A stretch of 64,000 nt of DNA, from positions 1 through 64,000 of the forward strand of contig NZ_JBQCZW010000009.1 of NCBI RefSeq assembly GCF_052089425.1, written 5' to 3'. The first letter of the stretch is position 1. Each line of letters opens with the position of its first letter. The notes under the pieces were generated by a model that ran no database searches, was not told where the DNA came from, and saw nothing but the letters and a program-made list of their open reading frames with translations. Below, one piece after another: positions 24,619 to 34,068 of this stretch. Position numbers and translations under genes: made by a program. The stretch is from Ancrocorticia sp052089425 (GTDB taxonomy: Bacteria > Actinomycetota > Actinomycetes > Actinomycetales > Actinomycetaceae).

Positions 24619-25830
24619 TTACGTACGTAGGGAGCCCTCGTGCTTGAGCGCGAGAACACCGGATCGGGCAGCATCACTAGCGGCGGCAACGGCCCCTATG
24701 GACACCACGTCGTGACCCAGTGTGGAGGCCACGAGGGGAGGCGCTGGCACGTGCGAAGTGTCTTGGAGCTTGGCATTGGCGCGCGCGAGGACGGGGCCGA
24801 TGCTATTCGCGATTCCGCCGGAGACGATGATGATTTCGGGATCGTATAGGTAGGCGAGGAGCTCGCCGATTCGTGCTAGGTGAGAGCTGGCCCTCTCGAT
24901 CACTAGGGCGAGTGCCGGATCGTCCGCCGAAATGTAGCTGAGTTCGGTATCGGGGGTGAGTGAGTCCGGCGCCAGATTCGCAAGGGGATGGGACGGGGGG
25001 ATCGAGCCGTCGGCAAGTGCCTCGCGAATCCACCTATCGGTGAGGTCCACGAGGCCCTTGGAGCTTCCGGCGCCGTGCAAGTACTTGAGAATGCCGAGTT
25101 CGCCCACTCCGCCGTGGGCACCATAGGCAAGTTGGCCTCCCAGCATCACACCCGCGCCCATCCGGTTCCCGGCCAGCATCGCCACAAAGTTCTCGAGTGA
25201 TCGCGCCGCGCCCTGTGAGCGTTCGGCCAGTGCAGCCAGAGCGGCATCGTTTTCAACCCGAACGATGGGGAACTTATCGGCGAAGTATTCACGGAAGCCC
25301 GGGTTCATCCGCTCCCAGAATCCTGCGTGATGGGTAGGTGATGTGCCGTCTGTGACTGGCGCGGGAATTCCGATGGCTAGGGCCAGAACGTTCTCTGGAT
25401 CTTGTCCTGCGGATTCGAGCGCTGCGGTGATCGCTTCGGATACCGCCACGCGCCGGCCCAGAGCGTGATCCTCGGTTGGTTCTATCGGGCGGCGGGATCT
25501 GGACAGAATGTGGCCTTTGAGATCGGCGACCACCGTGGTGATATGCGAGCGCCCGGCGTCCGTACCAACCAGAAGTCCAGCATCCTCACGAAGTTCAAAT
25601 CTGCGTGCTGGCCTGCCAAAGCGGTAGCTGCCTTCTGCGAGAGTGTTGGGGAGTTCGCGTACCAGCCCTGCCTCGATGAGGATCTCGGTTGCCTTCATCG
25701 CGGTAGATTTCGTGAGGTCTTTCGCATGGGCTACATCGTCTGCCAGAAAGGCTCCGCAGCTCCACGCATGGTCCAACGCGGCGGCTGTACTTGCCCGTGT
25801 GAGGGCGGCCGAACCATTTCGTGGTGACAC
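24619..25830 (-). CDS. ROK-family transcriptional regulator
   Basis: A 403-residue ROK protein. The N-terminus (about 10-70) is a winged-helix DNA-binding domain. A sugar-kinase-like domain follows with GTDAGRSHITTVVADLKG as phosphate-1 motif and GAHGGVGELG in place of the usual GxxGEIGH. The CxCGxxGCxE zinc motif of ROK kinases is absent, which favours a regulator over a glucokinase. GTG start with GAAAGGAC upstream. It is divergent from a carbohydrate ABC operon whose promoter carries an inverted repeat, its probable target. Confidence 0.9.
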   Translation of the reverse strand: MSPRNGSAALTRASTAAALDHAWSCGAFLADDVAHAKDLTKSTAMKATEILIEAGLVRELPNTLAEGSYRFGRPARRFELREDAGLLVGTDAGRSHITTVVADLKGHILSRSRRPIEPTEDHALGRRVAVSEAITAALESAGQDPENVLALAIGIPAPVTDGTSPTHHAGFWERMNPGFREYFADKFPIVRVENDAALAALAERSQGAARSLENFVAMLAGNRMGAGVMLGGQLAYGAHGGVGELGILKYLHGAGSSKGLVDLTDRWIREALADGSIPPSHPLANLAPDSLTPDTELSYISADDPALALVIERASSHLARIGELLAYLYDPEIIIVSGGIANSIGPVLARANAKLQDTSHVPAPPLVASTLGHDVVSIGAVAAASDAARSGVLALKHEGSLRT

Positions 25831-26066
25831 GGTATCGTCCTTTCATCGCCGATGCCTGAAGGCGTGACTCGTGGCACCGGAATCCGGTCGCTTGGTGTAA
25901 GTGGCCTGCTTGACGGTTGAGGTGCTTGAAGAACCCTGCCGAATCATCCACTTGGGATTCTAGAGTACGCGGCTGCGCTTTGATACAGGCTCTGGACCTA
26001 GGTCCCTCCAGTCGATATCGAGTGTGACGGGTTCGTATCAATTCGATAGATCTTTGCTTAAGCGCC

Positions 26067-26131
26067 TTGACCGGCGCCGTGATGGCCACTAGATTCACTC
26101 ATAACAACTTAATTTGATGAACGAATTAAGT
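26067..26131 (+). promoter_or_regulatory. Promoter and operator of the first sugar ABC operon
   Basis: TTGACC (26067-26072), 17 bp, TAGATT (26090-26095) is a good sigma-70-like promoter. Just after the expected +1 lies a perfect inverted repeat ACTTAATT-N9-AATTAAGT (26107-26131). AT-rich palindromes of this kind are typical ROK (NagC/Mlc-like) operators, and the ROK gene is divergent 280 bp away. Nothing else recognisable lies in 25831-26066. Confidence 0.7.
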
Positions 26132-26182
26132 ATGCAGATTCATCTACGTCCAATGATGGACGGAACGGACGGTGACGTGTCT

Positions 26183-27463
26183 ATGCAACTGCGTGGAAGA
26201 AGCAAGCCCCTTATTGCTGCCGCAATCGGGGCTCTACTGGCATCTACGACTCTCGTCGGTTGTGGCAACAGTGGTGAGGGCCCCGAAGCAGTCCATTTCA
26301 CTCTGAACAAGCGTGAAGCCATCCCGTACATGCGCGAAGTGATCAATGAGTACAACGCATCGCAGGACGATGTACGCGTTGAGTTGGACAGTTCGGGCAT
26401 CGATCCTGTTTCCGCGAGTTTTGTGCGCGGAAACCCACCCGACCTCATGATGGCGAACTACAACATGGAGGTGTCGCGGTTCGTCGAATGATGCACCGTA
26501 TCTGACCTGTCCGATGTTTCAGCCGCTCAAGATATCAACCCGGAGCTTCAACCGCTGCTGGATCAGTACGGCGTGTGCGAGGGCCAAGAGTTTAGCTCCT
26601 TGCCGTATTCGATCATGGCCGCTGGCGTGATCTACAACAAGGATATTTTTGAGGAATATGACCTAGAAGTCCCGCAAACCTGGGACGAGCTCATCGAAGT
26701 GTGCGAGGCGCTTGACGAAGCGGGTATCACTCCTATCTACTCCACTCTCGCCTCAGCGGACAACTGGACGATCGGACAGGGATGGTTCGATTACTCCGTT
26801 GGTGGCTCCATCGATGTTCTTCAGTTCTTCGAAGATCTAGATGCCGAAGGCTCGGATGTGGGTTCGGATTCGAGTGTCTCCTTTGAGCAGGATTTTGCCG
26901 AGCCGATTGAGAAGATGCGCTTCCTGTCCGATAACTATGCGAATGCTGACGCCATTAACCGCTCTTACGGTGACGGCAACACGGCCTTCGCCAACGGCAG
27001 CGGTGCCATGTACTTGCAGGGGCCGTGGGCCTTCAGCGAGATTGCCAAGACTAATCCGGACATGAATCTGGGAACGTTCCCCTTGCCGATGACGAACGAT
27101 CCGGAAGATCTCAAGGTTCGCGTGAATGTTGATCTTGCCATGATGATCCCCAACGAGGCTGCGAATCCGGAAGGGGCGAGGGACTTCCTCGATTACCTGT
27201 ATCAGCCGGACATCATCGCCGCTTACAACGAATCTCAGTTGGGAATCAATCCGCTGACTGATGGTAAACAACCAGATGATGAGCGAATCCAGGGTGTTCT
27301 GGATTATTACGATCAGGCGAAGTTCTACCAAGGGCCATCAGTTCTGGTTCCAAGGACCATCCCCATGTTCAACTACAACCAGTCAATGCTGATTGATCAG
27401 GATCCAGCCCAAACGCTCAAGACTTTGGACGAGGACTGGTCTCGTCTGGCAGAGCGAAGCTAG
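26183..27463 (+). pseudogene. Sugar ABC substrate-binding lipoprotein interrupted by in-frame TGA
   Basis: A family-1 (MalE-like) extracellular binding protein with a lipobox LVGC (Cys about residue 27). Codon 103 (26489-26491) is TGA in the middle of otherwise continuous coding sequence: the frame reads VSRFVE-stop-CTVSDLSDVSAAQDINPEL and goes on without shift to 27463. CGA to TGA by one base would explain it. Without readthrough only a 102-residue stub is made. The permeases downstream are intact. Alternatives are suppression or a sequencing error. ATG at 26183 chosen because the signal peptide begins there. Confidence 0.85.
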
Positions 27464-27481
27464 GACCGAAGGAGTTTAGCA

Positions 27482-28405
27482 ATGTCTGCACCAGTAGCTG
27501 CCGCACCACCACTCCCGAAGCCTTCCGAGGTCACGGGCAAAATCAAGCACAAGAAGGTCCGTACCGAACCTATCTACTATCTGTTCACTGTCCCCACGTT
27601 GATACTGCTGTCAGTAGGCATCACACTGCCTGCTGTGGTGGGAATCTTCTTCTCCTTCACCAATTACATCGGAGTGGGAGAATGGGAGTTCATCGGGTTC
27701 TCGAACTACAAGGTGATGTTCTCTGATCCGGCGATCCTACAGAGCTATTTGTTCACGCTGGGATTCTCGCTTGTCACGGTGATCGTGGTGAACATTATTT
27801 CCTTCCTGTTGGCCGTGGGACTGACCTCCCGGATTCGATTCAAGGTTGTTCTTCGTGCGGTCTTCGTGATTCCCATGGTGATCTCGGGAATCATCATCGC
27901 CTACGTGTTCAACTTCCTGTTCTCCAACTCCTTGCCAGCTCTTGGCGAGGCTCTGGGGATTGGCTGGCTATCGGAAAGCCTGCTCGGTAATCCCGATATG
28001 GCCTGGCTTGCCATCGTGATTGTGACCGCGTGGCAGGCGATTCCCAGTACGCTCCTCATCTACATTGCCGGAATCCTCTCGATTCCTGGAGATGTGTACG
28101 AGGCAGCGGATATCGATGGCGCCAGCAAAACCCAGCAGCTCATGCGGATTACCTTGCCGCTGGTGTTGGGCTACGTAGTGATCAACATCGTGATTGGGTT
28201 CAAGAACTTCCTCAACGCGTATGACATCATCGTGGGTTTGACCAACGGAGGTCCAGGTACTTCCACACGATCAGTTGCGATGTCCATTATTCAAGGATTC
28301 TTTGGTGGCGATTACGCCTACCAGATGGCTAACGCAACGATCTTCTTCATCATCGCGATTCTTATCGCCTTGCTTCAGCTTTCGATGAATCGTGGAAGGA
28401 ACTAA
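27482..28405 (+). CDS. Carbohydrate ABC transporter permease, MalF type
   Basis: A 307-residue CUT1 permease with six predicted helices; the first is at about 33-58 after a Pro/Lys-rich cytoplasmic lead. The EAA loop is EAADIDGASKTQQLMRITLPLV near residues 205-226. It starts 18 bp after the binding-protein gene and is followed 5 bp later by the MalG-type partner. The channel needs an ATPase that is not encoded in this cluster. Confidence 0.93.
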   Translation: MSAPVAAAPPLPKPSEVTGKIKHKKVRTEPIYYLFTVPTLILLSVGITLPAVVGIFFSFTNYIGVGEWEFIGFSNYKVMFSDPAILQSYLFTLGFSLVTVIVVNIISFLLAVGLTSRIRFKVVLRAVFVIPMVISGIIIAYVFNFLFSNSLPALGEALGIGWLSESLLGNPDMAWLAIVIVTAWQAIPSTLLIYIAGILSIPGDVYEAADIDGASKTQQLMRITLPLVLGYVVINIVIGFKNFLNAYDIIVGLTNGGPGTSTRSVAMSIIQGFFGGDYAYQMANATIFFIIAILIALLQLSMNRGRN

Positions 28406-28410
28406 ATCAG

Positions 28411-29322
28411 ATGTCCGCTCCAACTGCAGAAAACCAAGCACCCGCGTCCGATCAGGATTCCACCACACCAGAAGTGGGCAACGGCAACATCAAGATGTCC
28501 AAGGACCGCTCTGGTTGGCCCACCACCATCGTGTTGATGGTCTGTTCGCTAGCCGTCCTCATTCCGCTCTATGTCACCATTTCGATGGCATTCAAGACAA
28601 CGGGTCAAGCGGTGGATGGCAACGCTTTCTCCCTTCCCAATCCCTTCAGTACAGAGGGCTTTGTGGAGGCGTGGAACCTGACCAACTTCCCCAAAGGTGC
28701 GATGATCTCCGTTATCGTCACCGCTTCAACGGTGATTTTGACGGTTCTCCTTGCTGCCATGCTCTCCTATGCGGTGATACGTAACTGGGAGAAGCGATTC
28801 TTCCGGTACTCGTTCTTCTACCTCATGGGCGTTATGTTCATCCCGTTCCCCGTGGTGGCTCTTCCCCAGATCCAAATGACAGGCCGGCTCAGTCTGGATA
28901 ACCCAGTAGGGGTCATCTGGCTGGCCACGATGTTCCAGATGGCCTTCAGCGTCATGCTCTTCACGGCGTTCCTGCGTTCGATCCCGCTGGAGCTGGAGGA
29001 AGCGGCACGCATTGACGGTGCAACAACGTGGCAAACGTTCTGGAAGCTGGTGTTCCCGCTGCTCATGCCGATGGCTGCTACGGTTGGCATCTTTGCCTTC
29101 TTGTACGCATGGAATGACTTCATGATGCCATCGCTGATGATTTCGGATCCGGATTTGCAAACGTTGCCGGTTCGCCAGAACCAGTTCCAAACTCAATTCT
29201 CCAACAACTACAACATATCGTTCGCTTCCTACCTGATGGCGATGGCACCAGCCATTGTTGTGTATCTATTCTCCCAGCGGTGGGTCATGGAGAGCGTCAC
29301 TCAAGGCGCCGTCAAGGGGTAA
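28411..29322 (+). CDS. Carbohydrate ABC transporter permease, MalG type
   Basis: A 303-residue CUT1 permease, second half of the channel. EAA loop ELEEAARIDGATTWQTFWKLVFPL near residues 192-215, and a typical C-terminus ending SQRWVMESVTQGAVKG. It has a hydrophilic N-terminal tail of about 40 residues. Gene order (binding protein, MalF, MalG, then glucosidase) suggests uptake of an oligosaccharide that the GH13 enzyme splits in the cytoplasm. Confidence 0.93.
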   Translation: MSAPTAENQAPASDQDSTTPEVGNGNIKMSKDRSGWPTTIVLMVCSLAVLIPLYVTISMAFKTTGQAVDGNAFSLPNPFSTEGFVEAWNLTNFPKGAMISVIVTASTVILTVLLAAMLSYAVIRNWEKRFFRYSFFYLMGVMFIPFPVVALPQIQMTGRLSLDNPVGVIWLATMFQMAFSVMLFTAFLRSIPLELEEAARIDGATTWQTFWKLVFPLLMPMAATVGIFAFLYAWNDFMMPSLMISDPDLQTLPVRQNQFQTQFSNNYNISFASYLMAMAPAIVVYLFSQRWVMESVTQGAVKG

Positions 29323-29376
29323 GCGGCTCATCGCCACGGCAACCCCAACCCCGATCAGCTCATCGCTAAACGGTGA

Positions 29377-29438
29377 ACAACCATCCGAGCGGGTCCACAT
29401 GATGCATCACGTTTTGTGTAGACTCGCTCGGCGGTTGT
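29377..29438 (+). promoter_or_regulatory. Imperfect hairpin upstream of the GH13 gene
   Basis: Arms 29377-29395 and 29421-29438 share ACAACC, CCGAGCG and GTC pairing with two small mismatches and a 25-nt loop. It sits in the 175-bp gap between malG-type permease and glucosidase and may attenuate or process the transcript, or be a repressor site. Confidence 0.45.
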
Positions 29439-29497
29439 CTATACCGTGAACCCGTCCCAACACCTGTACATGACAGCGCACAGAAAGGGCCTTTTAG

Positions 29498-31168
29498 TTG
29501 TCTATTTTCCCTGCCTCCGATGCGAATTGGTGGCGCCAAGCAGTTGTATACCAGATCTATCCGCGTAGCTTTGCTGACGCAAACGGCGATGGGCTTGGCG
29601 ATATCGCGGGTATTACCTCTCGCGCCGATTACCTCCAGCAACTGGGTGTGGATGCCGTGTGGCTCAGCCCGTTCTATCCCTCTGAGCTTGCCGATGGCGG
29701 ATACGACGTAGCAGATTACCGCAACGTTGATCCGCGATTGGGGAGCCTCGCTGATTTCGATAAGATGCTCAGTGCTCTTCATTCACGCGACATTCGGGTG
29801 ATTGTGGATATCGTTCCCAACCACACCTCAGATCAGCATGAGTGGTTCCAAGCGGCTCTCAAGGCTGGCCGCGGTTCCCCTGAGCGTGACCGCTACATTT
29901 TCCGGGAGGGTAAGGGTCCAAACGGGGACGAAATCCCCTCGGACTGGGTGGCCAGTTTCGGTGGGCCATCGTGGACCCGCGTGGAAGATGGACAGTGGTA
30001 CTTGCACAACTTCGCTCCACAGCAGCCTGATCTGAATTGGTCAAACCCGGATGTTCGCGCCGATTTCGTCAAGACGATCCGTTTCTGGGCTGATCGTGGT
30101 GTGGATGGATTCCGTATCGATGTGGCCCACATGCTGGTCAAGGACCTCTCGATGGATCCGCTTCCTACCAAGGAAGAGCTGGATGCTATTCCAGTGGATG
30201 GAAACCATCCGATGTGGGATCGTGACGAAGTTCAGGACGTGTACGCCCAGTGGCGCGCCGTCTTCAACGAATACGATCCGCCGCGCATGGCCGTAGCTGA
30301 GGCATGGGTAGCGTCCGACAGAGTGCCGCGCTACGCGAATCCTCATAGCCTTGGCCAGTCCTTCAACTTCGATCTACTCGAAGCAGATTTCGATGCTGTC
30401 CAGTTCCGCAGGATCGTGACCCACAACCTGAGCCTTGCTGCTGGTTCGGGTTCTTCCAGCACGTGGGTGCTTTCAAACCACGATGTGGTGCGCCATCCCA
30501 CGCGGTACGGATTGCCCAATCCGGCACGGCGCGCGGACGGCAAACCAGCGATCAAGCATGGCCAAGAGTGGCTGCAACGTGATCCAGATGGGCCAGTTTT
30601 GCAGCGCGAGCAGGGTTTGCGGCGCGCTCGCGCGGCAACAACCTTCATCTTGGGCCTGCCCGGATCCACCTACATCTACCAAGGTGAGGAGTTGGGCCTG
30701 CACGAGGTGTACGAACTTGATTCGAGCGAGCGTCAGGATCCCACCTTCTTCCGCACGCACGGAGAGGAAGTAGGCCGCGATGGTTGCCGCGTACCGCTGC
30801 CCTGGACGGCCAGCGGTACCTCTCATGGCTTCGGTGCGAATGGCTCTCACTTCCCACAGCCGGACTGGTTCGGGAAGTACTCGGTGGAAACTGAGGAAGG
30901 TGACCTTGAATCACCTCTGCGGATGTACCGCTCGGCCCTCGCCTTGCGTAAGCAGTTGGAAACAAGCGAGACCATGGAGTGGATCGAAACAGGGCGTGAC
31001 GATGTTCTGGCCTTCGAACGCCCCAACGGCTGGAAGGTTGTCACCAATTTCGGGACAGAGCCCTACGCCTACGCCACCGATACGGTTGCTCTGAGTTCAG
31101 AGCCCGTGTTCGTGGAGAACGGCAAGGTTGAGATCCCAGGAGAAACCACCGTCTGGATCGCCGGCTAG
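29498..31168 (+). CDS. GH13 alpha-glucosidase (oligo-1,6-glucosidase type)
   Basis: A 556-residue cytoplasmic alpha-glucosidase. GH13 regions in order: ANGDGLGDIAGI at the N-terminus, DIVPNHTSDQHEWF (region I), GFRIDVAHM with nucleophile Asp208 (region II), AVAEAWV with acid/base Glu268 (region III), and LSNHDVVRH with Asp329 (region IV). It lacks a signal peptide, so it works on imported sugar, probably maltose, isomaltose or trehalose-like glucosides. The start is TTG at 29498, preceded by AGAAAGGG. A strong terminator follows. Confidence 0.95.
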   Translation: MSIFPASDANWWRQAVVYQIYPRSFADANGDGLGDIAGITSRADYLQQLGVDAVWLSPFYPSELADGGYDVADYRNVDPRLGSLADFDKMLSALHSRDIRVIVDIVPNHTSDQHEWFQAALKAGRGSPERDRYIFREGKGPNGDEIPSDWVASFGGPSWTRVEDGQWYLHNFAPQQPDLNWSNPDVRADFVKTIRFWADRGVDGFRIDVAHMLVKDLSMDPLPTKEELDAIPVDGNHPMWDRDEVQDVYAQWRAVFNEYDPPRMAVAEAWVASDRVPRYANPHSLGQSFNFDLLEADFDAVQFRRIVTHNLSLAAGSGSSSTWVLSNHDVVRHPTRYGLPNPARRADGKPAIKHGQEWLQRDPDGPVLQREQGLRRARAATTFILGLPGSTYIYQGEELGLHEVYELDSSERQDPTFFRTHGEEVGRDGCRVPLPWTASGTSHGFGANGSHFPQPDWFGKYSVETEEGDLESPLRMYRSALALRKQLETSETMEWIETGRDDVLAFERPNGWKVVTNFGTEPYAYATDTVALSSEPVFVENGKVEIPGETTVWIAG

Positions 31169-31189
31169 AGGCGCCGGCCAAGCCGCACA

Positions 31190-31232
31190 GGTGAGGGAGA
31201 GGCCCGTATACGACCGAGGCCCCTCCCTCACC
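31190..31232 (+). terminator. Terminator of the GH13 operon
   Basis: GGTGAGGGAG-A-GGCC pairs with GGCC-C-CTCCCTCACC, followed by TTGTTTGT. Outside it CCGCAC and GTGCGG extend the structure. This also shields the convergent membrane-protein gene. Confidence 0.85.
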
Positions 31233-31260
31233 TTGTTTGTGCGGCGAGCCAACTGACGGA

Positions 31261-31278
31261 ATCGTCGTCGTCAAAAAC
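31261..31278 (-). repeat. GACGACGACG element with T-run
   Basis: On the minus strand this reads GTTTTTGACGACGACGAT, directly after the stop of the 31278 gene. T-run plus GACGACGACG as in the copies at 3128 and 62955. Confidence 0.55.
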
Positions 31279-31862
31279 TACTCAACCTGACACGTATAGG
31301 CCGTGAGCATCCAATCTGCCGGAGTCTCATCTGCCTTGAGCAGGTAATCTCCGGTACGCCAGCCCTCGCGTGTCATGAGGAGTGGTCCGCGGTCCGCATA
31401 GTACTCATAATCGGCTTGGAAAAGATTGAGGTTGCGTACGTAGTAGGTTTCGGCCTCGCTGCCCAGTTCGCGGCTAACGCCGTCAGAGTCCGTATACACG
31501 AACCATCCGGCCCAGAGGAGCGCCGCTTGGTAGGCGACGACGACGAACGCCGCCGCCATCCATCCCGCATTTCTGAGCGCGCGCCGGCTGCGCGGGACGT
31601 CTGCCTCGTCTGTAAGATCGGCGTCCGCTTGTTCGCGTTTGCTCTTGAACGCCCGATTTAGCAACCAAATGAGCAACACGGGCAGCGCAATGGCCCCTGC
31701 GCCAAAGATCAGCAGGAACGTGACGGCGGCTCCCGGTGTGAGCTGGTTGGTTGTGCTGCCAAATGGCCCCCACACCCAGAAAAAGGCCAGTGCGATCAGG
31801 GTGATGGTGACACACGCGAGGGTGGTGATGACGGGGCCAGAAAGGCGTCCCAAGAACTTCAT
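31278..31862 (-). CDS. Membrane protein of unknown function
   Basis: A 194-residue protein with about three hydrophobic helices (residues 10-32, 45-68 and 98-120), separated by a basic then acidic cytoplasmic stretch (SKREQADADLTDEADVPRSRR). The C-terminal 70 residues are soluble and aromatic-rich (AETYYVRNLNLFQADYEYY) and should be extracytoplasmic, ending in a single Cys. Family not recognised. TAGCCT ends 7 nt before the ATG, a leaderless pattern. Confidence 0.75.
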   Translation of the reverse strand: MKFLGRLSGPVITTLACVTITLIALAFFWVWGPFGSTTNQLTPGAAVTFLLIFGAGAIALPVLLIWLLNRAFKSKREQADADLTDEADVPRSRRALRNAGWMAAAFVVVAYQAALLWAGWFVYTDSDGVSRELGSEAETYYVRNLNLFQADYEYYADRGPLLMTREGWRTGDYLLKADETPADWMLTAYTCQVE

Positions 31863-32018
31863 ACCTCTTAGGCTACTAGGTCAGCTTCAAACTACGCTGA
31901 GTGTCGGAGATTCACACATGCCGCTGTGTTGGCAGAAGAACGGGGATAAGCTGGCGATCAGGACCTGCTCAGCCAAAGAGTGCGATGTTTCACCCAAGGT
32001 CAAGAAAGCGTGGGAAAC

Positions 32019-33416
32019 GTGAGAATCTTCTATGAACCCGAAGGCGCGGCCTTTGGAGATTGTATGCCGATGTACTGGGACGGCCAGTACTACCTGTTCC
32101 ATCAGAGGGACCCTGCTCTGGATGCTCCGCTCAGCGTTCCGCTGGGGTGGGCTCTTGTGACCACCAAGGACTTCGTGCGTTTTGAGGACCAAGGCGAAGT
32201 TATTTCCGGGGAGGGCGATGCGGCACCCGACCGTTATATCTTCGCTGGCTCAGTGTATCGGGGCCCGGATGGGGCATTCGAGGCGAATTACACCGGATTC
32301 AACGATCTGCGAGAGGGGACTGGTCAGCCTACGCAGGTACTCATGCGCGCCTCTAGTGACGATCTGACTCATTGGACGAAGGAGGGAGCCTTCAAGCTTC
32401 CACCCCAACCCGGATACGATTCGGGAGACTGGCGTGATCCGTTTGTGTTCTGGGATGAAGAACGCTCCCAGTGGACGCTTATCTTGGGGACCCGGAGCGA
32501 TGTTCCGAAGATTCATCGCACCGGGCGGACCGTTTGGTTTTCCTCGCCGGATGCTAAGGACTGGACGTTTGAGGGCGATCTGTACGCCCCCGGTTTGTAT
32601 ACGGGGCATGAGATGCCGGACGAATTCCACATCGGGGAGACATGGTATTTGCTCACTACCGAATACTCGGACAAGTCAAAAACTGTGTATGTTCGGAGCG
32701 ATTCGGCTGTGGGGCCATGGCACCGGCCCCCTGACGATGCCTTTGACGGGCGCGCGTACTATGCGGCGCGCACGGCGAGCGATGGCGAACGCCGGTTTCT
32801 GTTCGGCTGGGTGGCCAACAAACAGGGCAACCGTGATGCGAACACCTCATGGTGGGGCGGAACGCTTGTGGTGCACGAAGTGGTCACGCGCGAGAACGGG
32901 ACGCTCGGTGTTGTTCCTCCGACGGAATTGACTGAGGCCGTCATGGCAGGTGCACACACGCTTGCCCCAGAACGGATCGAGGCAGGGAACGGGCGGGTGT
33001 CCTGCGTGGTGGCAGACGCCTCCTCCACCTCTTACGGATTCGAGGCAGACGTAACGATTGCGCCGGGAACGCGCCAGTTCACACTGCAGTTTGCGGGTGA
33101 CCCAGAGCTGGACGATTGGTATGGCTACACGATTGATCTGACGCAGAACCGGCTCACCTTCGATCGCCAGCCCAACTGGCCGTGGAATCGATACGACAAC
33201 AAGGGTCTCGAGCGTCCGCTTCCCAACGTGAGTGCTGGTGGACTAATTCACCTTCAGCTCATCGTGGACGAAGGCGTTGCTGTTCTGTATCTCGAGGACA
33301 TTGCCTTGAGTGCTCGCATCAACGAACCGGCTGGCTCTGCACTCGGTTTTGACGTGGAAGACGGTGACATCGAGGTGACGAATGCGCGCCTCTCAAATGT
33401 GGTTGGAAGGATCTAA
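32019..33416 (+). CDS. GH32-like glycoside hydrolase (clan GH-J beta-propeller)
   Basis: About 465 residues. The N-terminal beta-propeller has FGDCMPMYWDGQYYLFHQRD where GH32 usually has NDPNG with the nucleophile Asp, DWRDPFVFWDEE as the RDP motif, and MPDEFHIGETWYLL with the putative acid/base Glu. The last 130 residues form a beta-sandwich (FTLQFAGDPELDDWYGYTIDL). No signal peptide, so it would cleave an imported fructoside or related sugar. The GTG at 32019 is preferred since homology begins there; GTGs at 31980 and 32010 are possible. Ends 9 bp from the convergent DUF624 gene. Confidence 0.82.
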   Translation: MRIFYEPEGAAFGDCMPMYWDGQYYLFHQRDPALDAPLSVPLGWALVTTKDFVRFEDQGEVISGEGDAAPDRYIFAGSVYRGPDGAFEANYTGFNDLREGTGQPTQVLMRASSDDLTHWTKEGAFKLPPQPGYDSGDWRDPFVFWDEERSQWTLILGTRSDVPKIHRTGRTVWFSSPDAKDWTFEGDLYAPGLYTGHEMPDEFHIGETWYLLTTEYSDKSKTVYVRSDSAVGPWHRPPDDAFDGRAYYAARTASDGERRFLFGWVANKQGNRDANTSWWGGTLVVHEVVTRENGTLGVVPPTELTEAVMAGAHTLAPERIEAGNGRVSCVVADASSTSYGFEADVTIAPGTRQFTLQFAGDPELDDWYGYTIDLTQNRLTFDRQPNWPWNRYDNKGLERPLPNVSAGGLIHLQLIVDEGVAVLYLEDIALSARINEPAGSALGFDVEDGDIEVTNARLSNVVGRI

Positions 33417-33425
33417 CCTTGTCAT

Positions 33426-34061
33426 TCACTGTCCGGTGCCGGTGGCTGCCTCGAGCAAGCCATCGAGCACCGGCTTTTGAATGAGTGCATTGAGGTAGTT
33501 GAGAAAACTGAGCCCAACGAGCACCATGAACCACATCGTGGCCGTTCGGGCACCGGGGAGTAGGACGAAAACGAGGATGGGTGCGCTGGTGGCCGCCACG
33601 CAAAGCAGGGTTCGTCCAGCGTGCCGAACTGCAAGTATCGCGGCGTTGCCTAAGTGCCCTGTGACTGTGTTCGTGAAGAATGCACTGAGAGGTAATATCC
33701 ATACTAGGAGTGCCAGAATGAGCACAACGGCTACCAGAACCAAGCTCGTTAGCGCACCAGCGAGTGTGGCATCCGTTGTGCCGCCCAGAGCCCAGTTCTG
33801 TGCCCATGCTCCGGCGATGAGGATTACCGAGGGAACCCACCATGCCAGAGACTGCCGTAGATTCCCTCGGAACGCATGCCACCACGATCCGGCAATGTAG
33901 CTATCCGTATCACGCACCACTTCGTTCGTGACCCGACTCGCGGCGGTCAGCGAAGCGCCAGCCGTCACGATAGGTAGGCACCCAACGAGTGTCAGGACGT
34001 TGATGATGACAACGTCCGCAAATACGCTGAGCGCGCGATATATGGATGACTCTGGACCCAT
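33426..34061 (-). CDS. DUF624 (YesL-like) membrane protein
   Basis: A 211-residue YesL-family protein with four to five helices. The signature is MGPESSIYRALSVFADV followed by NVLTLVGCLPIVTAGASLTA. YesL proteins are regularly encoded beside CUT1 sugar importers; their role is not established. The ATG at 34061 has AAAGGA upstream; a GTG at 34097 would overlap the permease gene. Last gene of the second importer operon. Confidence 0.85.
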   Translation of the reverse strand: MGPESSIYRALSVFADVVIINVLTLVGCLPIVTAGASLTAASRVTNEVVRDTDSYIAGSWWHAFRGNLRQSLAWWVPSVILIAGAWAQNWALGGTTDATLAGALTSLVLVAVVLILALLVWILPLSAFFTNTVTGHLGNAAILAVRHAGRTLLCVAATSAPILVFVLLPGARTATMWFMVLVGLSFLNYLNALIQKPVLDGLLEAATGTGQ

Positions 34062-34068
34062 AGAGTGA

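Noticed and set aside
26489..26491. Selenocysteine at the in-frame TGA
   Set aside because: No binding-protein family uses selenocysteine here, and no SECIS-like hairpin or selenium gene was seen. A nonsense change of CGA is simpler.
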